Shown: positions 45,164-55,618 of the stretch, piece after piece
Layout of the letters: each line of letters begins with the position of its first letter
How positions within the stretch are numbered: position 1 is the stretch's first letter
Assembly: GCA_036346275.1 (NCBI GenBank)
Contig: CM070721.1
Location: forward strand, 47,800,094 to 47,864,093
Reading direction: 5' to 3'
Length of the DNA: 64,000 bases
From: Otatea glauca
Lineage: Eukaryota > Streptophyta > Magnoliopsida > Poales > Poaceae
Notes under the pieces: generated by a model
Told to the model about the DNA's origin: nothing
Databases searched by the model: none
What the model saw: the letters and a program-made list of their open reading frames with translations, nothing else
Position numbers and translations under genes: made by a program

Positions 45164-48100
45164 CTAGTCCAGGATCACGCTAGTGCACATAGGCTCAACA
45201 TAAATGCTATCATAGTCATACACAGCGGAATATAGCATAACTTCAATAATTAATAATAACTGTTGTCTTACATGATTATTGCCACACAGGGCTTATAAAA
45301 GAAATAGCAAATAAGCAGCAGTGGAAAAATAAATAAGCGTAGCACTCCCGATTCACATGAGCAAGCGGCGAGGCTCGGACCCTAAGCATTCGCACCCATA
45401 TAATCCTCCTCCACGAAATGCGTAGATTCTTCCTCTTCTGAAGTTGTTGTTGTTGGGGTGAGTACATAAAGCACTCAACAAGTTGTGCACAGCAATGCAA
45501 GTCTAATATTCTATATGCTTGGCTTAATCCAAAGGAATGGCTAATATGGCTATTTTGCAGTAAAGCGGCATTTAACAAGAATACAGTAAATAGATTGAAA
45601 ATAGTAAAATAAATAACAGTAATTAATAGATTCAGCATTTCTGGAGTAAACCAAGTTTCCAATCCTAAATCAATTTCCATTCTCCATGGCACCCTGCCAT
45701 CCCAATAAGTTTTTGTTTAACAAAAGTCTAACCCTTAACTGTAATTCTCGAGCATTGCCCAATACCGTGAGCACGGCTATTCGAATAGATTGTACACTCT
45801 GTAAAGGTTATGCACTTTACCCACACGATACAACCAAACACCACCAAGGCGAGTGATCATAACAAAGCCTTTACAATGCTACACCTAGACCCAGTACTGC
45901 TCGTTAAGGTTTCAACACTGAAGGGTTAACCCACCACAACAGGGCCCCCCTCTTGCGCCATGTGAGTTTAACCGTAAACCCGGGACTCACTATTCACCAC
46001 GACAGTACCGACACAAATTATTTAGCTAGGCTGTCCCATTTCAGACATGTGGTTGCAAGAAAGACTCAGTTCAAAGGCTTGCAAGGTTAAGTCCTTAAAG
46101 TGATTAAGGCAAGACTTCCACATACCCCTGCCAATCCTGGCCCACCTTGGCACACTGCCCCTTGCCACTTGCCCCAATCTAAATCATTACCACCCCAGTT
46201 GATTACCAAGCACCACGTGCCACCGACATTTTAATCTAGTTGTGTGACCTCCTCGCCACGACAACTTGATATCACTGTGTGACAACACATGACACATCAA
46301 TTCTTAAACATTGTTCCATATTCCATTAGTCAAGATTAAGTATCAACATTCGGACACATGTGATGACGTGGCATGGCTAAGCAATCTATGACGGTCTAAC
46401 TAGCCCATGTTGATTATCAATATTAACCAACTATTAATTAACCATCTTAGGGTGACAATTAGATCATGGCATATAATTGACAAGGTATGATTTAATTCAA
46501 ATAGGCATATTATCTAATTCCCAGATTAATTGAAATCCTTTATACACATAAAGTATCATGCATAAAGTTTAAGAGACAAAATAGCAATTTTGTGAAATCG
46601 GGTGCAACATGGTCAAAGCACAACTTTGCCTTGGGTAGGTCTTGGTCTTGCTATGAGCTTGGGTCTTGAAGTGAGCGAATCTTCCTCCGGATCACCGGCG
46701 GTTCAACGACTACAGCGAAGCGATGCCAAAATAGCAAATAAACACCAAACGAGAGCAAAAAAACTCCAAAAATAAAATAAAATTCACCAATAAATATATC
46801 TTGATTTTACAAATTTTAAAACTTGAATCACTCAAATCCGAGTTAAAATGCAAAAATATAGCCTTTTGAAGTTTGAATAAATCTGAAAATACGAAAATAA
46901 ATTTCCGATTTTCCGAATTATTTTCTCTCGAAAAGATCTTTATTAAATCTGTGGCGTCGTACGACCGAGCCAATCGGCCGACCGTCACCTCGGCGCCTGA
47001 ACCGGTCCACGGAACCGCCTCGGTCCACCGTGGGCCGCGGCCCCTGGCGCCTCGCGTCACGCGCCCGACACGCGGCGCGCCCGGGTTGAGTGCGGCGCGC
47101 CCGTGCGATGCTCGACACGCGCGCGGCGCATCCGAGGGTATCAAGCGGCTACCGATCTACACCTCGCGGCTCAATCCTAACCGATCGAGACCGATCCAAC
47201 GGCCGCGCTTACGAGGCGTGGCACGATCACGGTGGTCCGCGAAGATCCAGCGGTTGATGAAGCTTCCCAGCGAAGATGGCGGCGCGGCGACGGACTTGCC
47301 GGAGTGGAGGAAGGCGACCACCCGAGCGGCGTTTTGGCGCAACTCCGGCGAGATGAAGTGGCGGCCTCGGCGCGTCTTGGAGCGGTGACTCGGATCTGGA
47401 ACCGATTCGGCGAGAGGTGGCTTGGCGGCGACGAGCGGGGAAAAGCGATCGTGGCGGCGCGATCGGATCTCCGGCGAGCACTAACGCCGGCGGTGGCGGC
47501 AGCGAAAACTTACCGCGAAGCGATGCGGGCGAGTTGGCGAACCTCGGAGTGCGGGCTACGGCTTTTATAGCCTCGACAGACACGCTAAAAAGGCAACCCT
47601 AGCTCTCCGTGGTGGAGACGGCGTGCGGCGGCGAGTTTGGAAACCCGAATCGGAGACGAAGACGCCCAGCCGTCCGATTCGCGATCAACGGCCACGATTA
47701 GATCTCGAGCGATCTGATCAATCCTCACTTTCTAAACTCAACGAATCGATCAGCTCTTTCCAAAACAACGCCGCACGATCTTGATCCAACGGCTGACCGT
47801 GCTAGGGTTTCGCGGAGGGAACGGCCGTCCGATCTGGATCCAACGGTTGCCACGCGGGAGGCGGCGGAGTGGGCTGGCGGGCCGCACAGCACTGGGCCAC
47901 ACACGCACAGCGCTGGGCTCGGCCTAGTACTGTTCACATAATTTTCTAATGCTTTACGATTTAAAATTATTACAAAAGTTAGTTTAATCTGTTTTAAGCA
48001 ATTAAAATATCACGAAAAATCTCAGATAATTCTCATAAATACTTTGAGACATTCTGAACTCAAATAAAATATTTTTGGCAAAACTTTATTTTGACTTTGG

Positions 48101-48249
48101 CTTTAAATAAATACTTTTATAAATAAGCCAATATAAATTGTTTTTTGAAAATTCTAAATAAATCCAGAAAAATCCAAATAAATCCAGAAAATAGGAAAAA
48201 GCACAAATAGCCATAAAATAATTTTATTTGCAAATTTTGAAGTGTTACA

Positions 48250-48876
48250 GTTTTCCTAGTAAAATCCTGAATGTCTGCGCTGAGACAAAACAAAACGACG
48301 TGCCAATGGACAGTGCCCACTGTTCCCGGTCTTCTGACGAAGCTCTCAATAATCAACTAGCTAGGAGCAAGATCCTTCACCGATTTTCTTTCAACCAAAT
48401 TCCTTGTCCATAACGTGTACAGTTGCACACCGTTCCCATTCGACAAGCATCTGTGTACGAAGAATTTGCATCTGCTTTTGGTTCAGTTGATCAGTAGGCG
48501 AAGAACAAACCTTATATGAATATACAGTTTGAGTGCAGTAGCAACGAACCCAAGTTTACAATTTAAATTTTAATGTCAAACATGCTACAAATTGCTGGTT
48601 ACATCTTTAGATTTTACTGCTGCATAGTCTCTATAGGCTCTTGAACCCTCCTAAAACTGAATGATATAAGTCTCACCAATAAATACCACATGAATAAGAT
48701 TTTATTCTCAAATGAACACTAATTTACTGAATGTATTGTTAGATTTTACTGCTGTTTCTGAAGATAGTGGAGAACAAATACTCATCAGGTGCTGTGCAGT
48801 AGTAAAATCTAATAACATAAATAGTAAATTGGTACAGTACAAGTAGTAAAGAAAAACAACAGAGCAAGGCACATCT
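48250..48876. other. Unassigned intergenic sequence
   Basis: No gene. Shares CTTCTGACGAAGCTCTC and GATATAAGTCTC with 33.2-33.6 kb on the other side of the retrotransposon block, in the same orientation. Confidence 0.4.
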
Positions 48877-48884
48877 ATCCTGTA

Positions 48885-49694
48885 TAGAGGTGGGCACTCG
48901 GGCCGGGCTCTTTTGGGCCGGCCTGAGGCACGACGTCATGGCTTAACACGAAACCCGATCCGACACGAAGTGGACCGTGCCAGGCTGGCACGATACTGTA
49001 GCACAGGCCATGCCGGGCTCGAGAATCGGGCACGATGGGCGGCACGGCCCGGCAAGACACTATAGAATGGGTCATACCGGGCCCGATGACCCAGGGTATG
49101 AGTAACAAGTCTAGCATGAAGGTCACTGACTCATAGAGCATGACCGCCATGGATGCACCTGTTAGCATGAGAGATAGACAAAACAAGAGAGAGAAATGAG
49201 TGAGATTGAGAGACGGTGCAAAAAAACTGCTCTCTCTCGCTCGTCCCTCTCAATCTTTCTCAGCTCTATCTCTGACCAGTCTCTCTCAATCTCCCTCTCA
49301 ATCTCTCTCGTCTGTCTCGCTCACTCTCTCTCTCTCTCTCCCATTGCCCCCTCTCTCGTCCATGTTAAGCACATCCCCCTCGCTCTATGTAACTGTTCAA
49401 GAATAAATAAATTTTAGTTTTTTTCTCATAATATTTGCATTCACTACCTCAATTTTATGCGTCTCCGGCTCCTTTCCTCTCGTTGCAATAGTGCAAATTG
49501 GTCGGATTCGGGCTGACACGGCACGAAACAGATACAAAGCGCAAATAGGCCGTGCCTGGACTCGCCAAAGACAAGCCGGGCGGCACGTGCACGCACTGCG
49601 AGCACGATGGGCCGTCGCGGCCCGGCATGATTCAAGCACGAAACACGATGAACCCGTGTCGAACTGGTCCGATACGGTACGACGCCCACCTCTA
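48885..49694. mobile_element. Non-autonomous hAT element
   Basis: 810 bp. Terminal inverted repeats TAGAGGTGGGC at 48885 and the complement ending at 49694. Eight-base duplication ATCCTGTA (48877-48884) and ATCCTTTA (49695-49702), 7 of 8 matching. Subterminal regions are rich in GGCACGA and GGGCCGGC motifs. The centre holds a (CTCT)n stretch at 49230-49345. No transposase. Confidence 0.92.
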
Positions 49695-49702
49695 ATCCTT
49701 TA

Positions 49703-50702
49703 CTAAGAGGGCAAACCATAAAGCACAAGCTGGGCCACAGGGCATTGCTGTGTGTTTTGCTAGCTTAATTAGCTTCGCCTGCTCGGCCGTGTACTGTCTC
49801 TGCCACCAACGATTCGTGTCCATCGATCATCTCGCAGTCCCGCGCGCCCGGTTAAGGCGAGGAGACGGCCGATGTGCCGCTGCTGTTGCAATTCGCCTGC
49901 TTAGCGGCCGTCGGATACGACGCATGCATAGCAACCAGAGCAAGATATATAACTGCATGCATGTGTGTTGCGATACTAATAATCTCACCATCAAGATATG
50001 TATGCACCGGCCATCTAAATTAATCGATTGGGTACTAATAATCTCACCATCAAGTATGCTGCGATACGTACGCAACTTGTTTCCGCAAGCGTATATATGG
50101 CACGTACGTATTAACTACGTACCAAACCGACAATGCAAGCCAGGCTTTAGCTTTGACGATCGATGATCGTGCGTGGCTCTGCGCTAAGACAACTTTTGCT
50201 GCAACGACGACCCTGCAACATGCGCACATACTGACTCGATTTTACTATCTATCTATATAGAGTTTATGATTCATATACTGTAAATTTACTACTACAGACT
50301 TACGAACCCTCGCATGATAGTAAAATCTTTATATACAGATAGTACAATCTATCTATATAGATGAACCCTCTGCATGATAGTAAAATCTTTATATACGGAT
50401 AGTACAATCTATTTATATGGATAGTAAAATCTGTCATCGGATAGCAAAATGACTGTTTATTAGCGAGACTTATATCAATACATTACTCCCGTCGTCGAGT
50501 AAGCTCTTGGTAAAAATCGTTCATGAAAAGATTCATGTACAAACTAGAAATGCATTTACTAGTTGGTTTTGTCACATACTAATCGGCCGTCTTGATTGGT
50601 TGAAGAGGGTTTAATTAGCTAATTAATGCCACATGTGGGTTCAATCAGACTACAATCTTGACTAGCGCTTAGAATAAGCTATTACGCACGTAGTGTAGAA
50701 TA

Positions 50703-50703
<1 letters not shown>
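49703..50703. other. Unassigned intergenic sequence
   Basis: No supported gene. Contains three TAGTAAAATCT motifs (50318, 50376 and 50422) within a repeated segment of about 60 bp (50312-50370 and 50370-50428). Confidence 0.45.
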
Positions 50704-50749
<46 letters not shown>

Positions 50750-50784
50750 CATACATACATATATATACATATATATATATATAC

Positions 50785-50818
<34 letters not shown>

Positions 50819-50879
50819 ACATACATATATATATATATATATATACATACATATATATATATATATATACATACATACA

Positions 50880-50911
<32 letters not shown>

Positions 50912-50913
50912 CA

Positions 50914-50945
<32 letters not shown>

Positions 50946-50960
50946 CATATACATACATAT
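50704..50960. repeat. Compound (TA)n/(TACA)n microsatellite
   Basis: Alternating blocks of TATATA and CATACATA over about 255 bp. Its open frames on the minus strand (Tyr/Ile/Cys/Met/Val only) are an artefact of the repeat. Confidence 0.97.
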
Positions 50961-51985
50961 TGTCGGTGTTTCGAGCGCCGGCAAGTAAATTTGTAAGTCT
51001 AAGGGGTTGCGCGTTCCCGCTCACTGAATGGTTAGACCACAGAGTCCAAGATGTATCTTGGTTGGGCGAAGGTCCTACTCCGATTCGTGCGTTGGTGTTG
51101 TATTCATCAAAAGTGCGGATGGCACTGCAGAGTTTTTACAAGCGAGAGGTGGAGCCTCAACACTAGAATGATCTAAACTTAGCTCTCGAAGGAGAAGAAA
51201 AGAAGAAGAGGAAGAAGAGGAAAAAGCTCTCTTGTAGCTCTTACTCATTGCCTGTTAGGAGGTTCTGCCTCCTTTTATTGATCTGAAGGGGCAGGTTACA
51301 TCGAGAATTGGCGAAGTGCGGCGAGCTACTTCTAGGGCTTGATCTTGCCCGCCGTCGCCAATCGTTCGCCGGTGGTCGCTTGCTCCATGGTGGTCGCCGC
51401 TGCTTGAGCCTATCTTGGGTCGGTGGTCTAGCTGGTCGAGCGGTTAGGTAATCCTCCGGAAGTGGCGTGCTGCTCTCGTGATCCATGTGGGTCTTGGCGT
51501 AGTCGCGTGTGGCGTTAGGTTGCCTCGGGAGAGGCGTGTCCTTGCTTGTGGGTGGGTGGTGATGGGACGGGAGGCGTGGCCGGCGGCTATCAAAGCTGTC
51601 TTGGGAAGGACCACGCCCTCGCTCGATCCGCCGAATGACCGTTCGTGGGGCACGTGGCCTTAGGTTGACACGGGACTCCGATGCGCGATCTGTGACCCTC
51701 GGCGGGGATTATCATGGTTCGGTCGGGCCGGGGATCCCGTCTGCTGCGGTCGGGAACCTGTTTGAGTCGGTCGCGGGATCCGATCCGATCATTGCGAAGT
51801 CGGGAACCTGTTGAGTCGGTCGGGACCGGTCGGGAATGGTCTCCTGAATGGTCTCGTAGGCATTTGGGTAGCGGTAGGGGCGGCTGTTTAAGCTGAGGCC
51901 GTATTCGAGGCCGCTGCTTGCTTTGCTCTGGGCTTTGCTTGTTGCAATTGGGCGTTGGTGCACCTGTTTTATGAGTATTCGTCGG
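50961..51985 (-). repeat. 3' LTR of the Tat-like element
   Basis: Left end TGTCGGTGTTTCGAGCGCC is the complement of an LTR end ...ACACCGACA. The right limit is set by a purine tract at 51986-52000; the LTR start there is not a clean TG (reads CCGACGAATACTC on the minus strand), so the boundary is approximate. AATAAAAGG on the minus strand near 51270-51280 is a plausible TATA or polyadenylation signal. Confidence 0.65.
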
Positions 51986-52000
51986 TAGCCCCGAACCTCC
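51986..52000 (-). other. Polypurine tract of the Tat-like element
   Basis: GGAGGTTCGGGGCTA on the minus strand, of the type found before the 3' LTR in grass Ty3 elements. Confidence 0.6.
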
Positions 52001-53009
52001 AATCGAGTTGGCGGACTCGATTGGGGTTGAGCTTGGTGGATCATTCAACTAGGTGGGCCAGCGGGGCCTACCGATTTCTTGGGCGTGCCCCCAGCGCATC
52101 CGGCGTCTGCCGGGATTACGTTCTGAGGTATGCGAACGCGGGAGCCTCTTAATTGCCGTTGTGCGCGCGCGCGCGGCTAGGTGTGTTTTGCTCGTTCGTC
52201 TTCTTGACCGCCGGGTTCGGTGGTGGGCGCCGTTTTCTGCGCGGCATTTATTCTGAGTCGTTTGATCTTCCTTGAATGGGTATATAAAGGCGCCACGGGT
52301 TGCTCGGCGGCGGACTCTTAGGCGAAATCCTTTCCTTCTTGAAATGTGTTCAAGACACCCTTTAGTCTTGATTTGGTGATGACATCGTGGTGGAAGAGAA
52401 GACCCTTTGAGCGAGCTTTGGGTTGAGTATGATCGGCGATAGCGAACTCCCAAGAGAGAAGAAGTAGCTCGCGGCGTTCTTTGCCGTTGCCGCGCTACTT
52501 GAGCGATCCGAGGCTTGGGTGGCAAGGGGCCCTCCTAGAGCAATGGCGCGGCGCCGATTGCGATAAGCGCGGCAGCGTCGATGTCGTTGAGCAGCGGCGG
52601 CATGCCATTCGCGGTGTGGCCCGGCCTTGGCGGCCGGGCAAGGGCCTACCGGCGAGTCATCTCCAGCGACCTCGGGTCCACCGACCCCAAAGTGCATCCG
52701 TCGGCGAGCAAGGGCCTACGTCGGCGTTGTCGTAGGGAGTTTTAGAGTGCAGGTGTAGATAGAGAGTCTTGCGTGTGCCTCATGTAAAGTGGTGTAAAGT
52801 TTTGAGCTGCAGGCTTTTAATGAAATCCTTTTTTCTCTCTATGAATGACTTCATGAAGGAGTTAGCTTTGCTTGATACCTTTGATCGGCTCGGCGCTAGA
52901 AAGTTCGGCGTCGGTTTCGAGTGGTCGGACGTGCGAACTCGCGGTTTGTTCCTCAAGAAATCTTCCTTTGCGCTCGTTTGGTAGCGTAGCTAATCGGTGC
53001 CTTGGTGCG
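52001..53009. other. Spacer between LTR and tandem array
   Basis: About 1 kb, GC-rich, no recognisable protein on either strand. ORFs at 52481-52735 (+) and 52362-52697 (-) overlap and lack family resemblance. Confidence 0.4.
52281..52288 (+). promoter_or_regulatory. Antisense TATA-like box 1
   Basis: GGGTATATAAAGGCGCC on the plus strand, i.e. opposite to the element. The following 500 bp hold only short ORFs (e.g. 52481-52735) of unknown nature. Confidence 0.4.
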
Positions 53010-54715
53010 GCAGGATGGCGGATGCCTTCGGAAGTTTTAGTGCCCGAGTGCCTTGGTGGCAAGGGCGGCCGGATGCCTCCGCGAGGTTCCGGTGTCAGAG
53101 TGCTCGTTGCGTCGTGGTGGGCCATTGCCTTAGTCGGCAGGGCGGCCGGATGCCTCCGCGAGTTCCGATGTCAGAGTGCCTTGGTCGGCAGGGCGGCCGG
53201 ATGCCTCCGTGAGTTCGGTGTCAGAGTGCCTTGATCGGCAGGGCGGCCGGATGCCTCCGCGAGTTCCGATGTCCGAGTGCCTTGGTCGGCAGGGCGGCCG
53301 GATGCCTCCGCGAGTTCGGTGTCAGAGTGCCTTGGTCGGCAGGGCGGCCGGATGCCTCCGCGAGTTCCGGTGTCGAGTGCCTTGGTCGGCAGGGCGGCCG
53401 GATGCCTCGCGAGGTTCGGTGTCAGAGTGCTCGTTAACGTCGTGGCTGGGCGCGCCTTAGTCGGCAAAGGCGGCCGGATGCCTCGCGAGTTCCGATGTCG
53501 AGTGCCTTGGTCGGCAGGGCGGCCGGATGCCTCCGCGAGGTTCCGATGTCCAAGTGCCTTGGTCGGCAGGGCGGCCGGATGCCCCGCGAGGTTCCGGTGT
53601 CAGAGTGCTCGTTTAACGTCGTAGCTAAGCGGCTGCCTTAGTCGGCAGGGCGGCCGGATGCCTCGCGAGGTTCCGATGTCCGAGTGCCTTGGTCGGCAGG
53701 GCGGCCGGATGCCTCCGCGAGTTCCGATGTCAGAGTGCCTTGGTCGGCAGGGCGGCCGGATGCCTCCGTGAGGTTCCGGTGTCAGAGTGCCTTGGTCGGC
53801 AGGGCGGCCGGATGCCTCGCGAGTTCCGGTGTCAGAGTGCCTTGAGTCGGCAGGGCGGCCGGATGCCTCCGCGAGTTCGGTGTCAGAGTGCCTTGGTCGG
53901 CAGGGCGGCCGGATGCCTCCGCGAGTTCGGTGTCCAGTGCTCGTTAACATCGTGGTGGGCGCGCGCCTTAGTCGGCAGGGCGGCCGGATGCCTCGCGAGT
54001 TCCGATGTCGAGTGCCTTGGTCGGCAGGGCGGCCGGATGCCTCGCGAGGTTCCGGTGTCGAGTGCCTTAGTCGGCAGGGCGGCCGGATGCCTCCGCGAGG
54101 TTCCGGTGTCGAGTGCTCGTTAACGTCGTAGCTAAAGCGCGCCTTAGTCGGCAGGGCGGCCGGATGCCTCCGCGAGTTCCGGTGTCAGAGTGCTCGTTAA
54201 CGTCGTAGCTAAACGCGCGCCTTAGTCGGCAGGGCGGCCGGATGCCTCCGCGAGGTTCCGATGTCCGAGTGCCTTGGTCGGCAGGGCGGCCGGATGCCTC
54301 GCGAGGTTCCGATGTCGAGTGCCTTGGTCGGCAGGGCGGCCGGATGCCCCGAGGTTCCGGTGTCAGAGTGCTCGTTTAACGTCGTAGCTAAACCGCGCCT
54401 TAGTCGGCAGGGCGGCCGGATGCCTCCGCGAGGTTCGGTGTCCGAGTGCCTTGGTCGGCAGGGCGGCCGGATGCCTCCGCGAGTTCCGGTGTCAGAGTGC
54501 TCGTTAACGTCGTGGTTGGGCGCGCCTTAGTCGGCAGGGCGGCCGGATGCCTCCGCGAGGTTCCGGTGTCGAGTGCTCGTTGCGTCGTAGCTAGAGCGCT
54601 GCCTTAGTCGGCAGGGCGGCCGGATGCCTCCGCGAGGTTCCGGTGTCGAGTGCCTTAATCGGCAGGGCGGCCGGATGCCTCGCGAGTTCGGTGTCAGAGT
54701 GCTCGTTCGTCGTGG
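53010..54715. repeat. Tandem array, about 28 units of ~52 bp with longer variants
   Basis: Each unit contains GGCAGGGCGGCCGGATGCC followed by a CGAGTTCCG(A/G)TGTCAGAGTGC type segment. Most units are 50-53 bp; at intervals a unit is extended to about 75-80 bp by TCGTTAACGTCGTAGCTAA-like sequence (near 53430, 53610, 53940, 54120, 54195, 54370, 54505, 54580 and 54705). Mixing of two unit types gives a higher-order pattern. Plus-strand ORFs through the array (Gly/Arg/Pro/Cys-rich) are by-products. Confidence 0.95.
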
Positions 54716-55478
54716 CTGGGCGGGGTATCCATCCGAGTCCCGTCCGCGAGGGAAGCTGCGAGAGGAGTAGCTGCCGTCTATCCACAAGTTTACCCCATCT
54801 GCGGTGTGGGACACGGAGGGTGGCGGCAGCGTTTACTGCGTTGGTTTGAGCGCCGTGCTCTTGGAGCTAGTAACGGGTAGTCAGAGTGGGTCTGGGAGGT
54901 CCGCCAAGGGGACCCTTCGGCGGGACGGTCCCAGTAGGGTGTCTGGCCTGTTGTGGGGCGACCCATAAGAAACCTTTCTTTACTCAATCCGTATGGACCA
55001 CAGGTCGTCGGCCGACCCGAGCACGGTGGTGTCGCTCATCGATGAGCTCCGGGAGAGTGTGAAGTATGGTCTCGGGCGCGAGTAGAGGTGGTGGGTCGTC
55101 GGCCGACCCAGCAGGGGACCAGTGGGGCTCACCTCGTGCTTGCCCCTCGCTCAAGTTTATTTGGGCGGCCCTCGCCCATCCGGTGGGTTAGGCCTTTTGA
55201 ACCTGACTTTCATTTGGGCCTGGCGCAAACCACAAAGCTTTGCCATCTTGGGACATGGCCCAATGGGCCTCGCGCGCCGGAACAACCATCCGGCCAAAGG
55301 CGGAGACCAAGAAGTAACAGGACACTGCTGTTGAGGCGGCGTCTTTATGACTCTGCAACTTTGCGCGGCGAGTTAAATCTGAGTGGAATTGGAAATCGGG
55401 AGTTACGGGCGGCGTGGCGAGGCGAGGCGGGCGCGACGATTCGTTCGAGGCGTCCGTTCGGTCGGCGTCGCTCGCCTC
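54716..55478. other. Spacer between array and antisense gene
   Basis: GC-rich, no recognised protein; presumably holds the upstream region of the antisense gene. A GTCGGCCGACCC motif appears at 55007 and 55097. Confidence 0.4.
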
Positions 55479-55488
55479 CTATAAATGC
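55479..55488 (+). promoter_or_regulatory. TATA box of the antisense gene
   Basis: CTATAAATGC on the plus strand, about 135 bp upstream of the ATG at 55619, followed by a CT-rich then AG-rich leader typical of a plant 5' UTR. Confidence 0.65.
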
Positions 55489-55618
55489 GTTGTTGGGGTG
55501 CCTCGGTAGCCACGCTTTCTCGCCTTCTTCGTCTCCGTCCCTAAAGCAAGAAAAAGCGCGAGAGCGGAGAAGAAACCTCGGCCCTCTTCTTCTCACCTTT
55601 CCGTCGCTTCCCGCGAAG

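Larger units (their letters stand above)
33761..48249 (-). mobile_element. Tekay-type solo LTR split by a full chromovirus
   Basis: Parts 33761-33811 and 45169-48249, joined by removing the insertion and one TSD copy, give about 3.1 kb. It starts TGTCGGGACCCG and ends GAAGTGTTACA on the plus strand, so it reads TGTAACACTTC...GGTCCCGACA on the minus strand. GTTTT is duplicated at 33756-33760 and 48250-48254. It is related to, but clearly diverged from, the LTRs of the inserted element. A TATA box (CTATAAAAGCC on the minus strand) lies at 47561-47570. Confidence 0.88.

Noticed and set aside
50662..51024. Overlapping 90-120 codon ORFs rich in Tyr, Ile, Met, Val and Cys
   Set aside because: They are translations of the TA/TACA microsatellite in all frames.
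53176..54131. Long plus-strand ORFs in the tandem array
   Set aside because: Unit lengths that are not multiples of three keep all frames open; overlapping ORFs read the same motif in different frames.
53010..54715. CRISPR-like regular repeat array
   Set aside because: The sequence between conserved cores is itself repeated, not unique, units vary in length, and the context is a plant retrotransposon.
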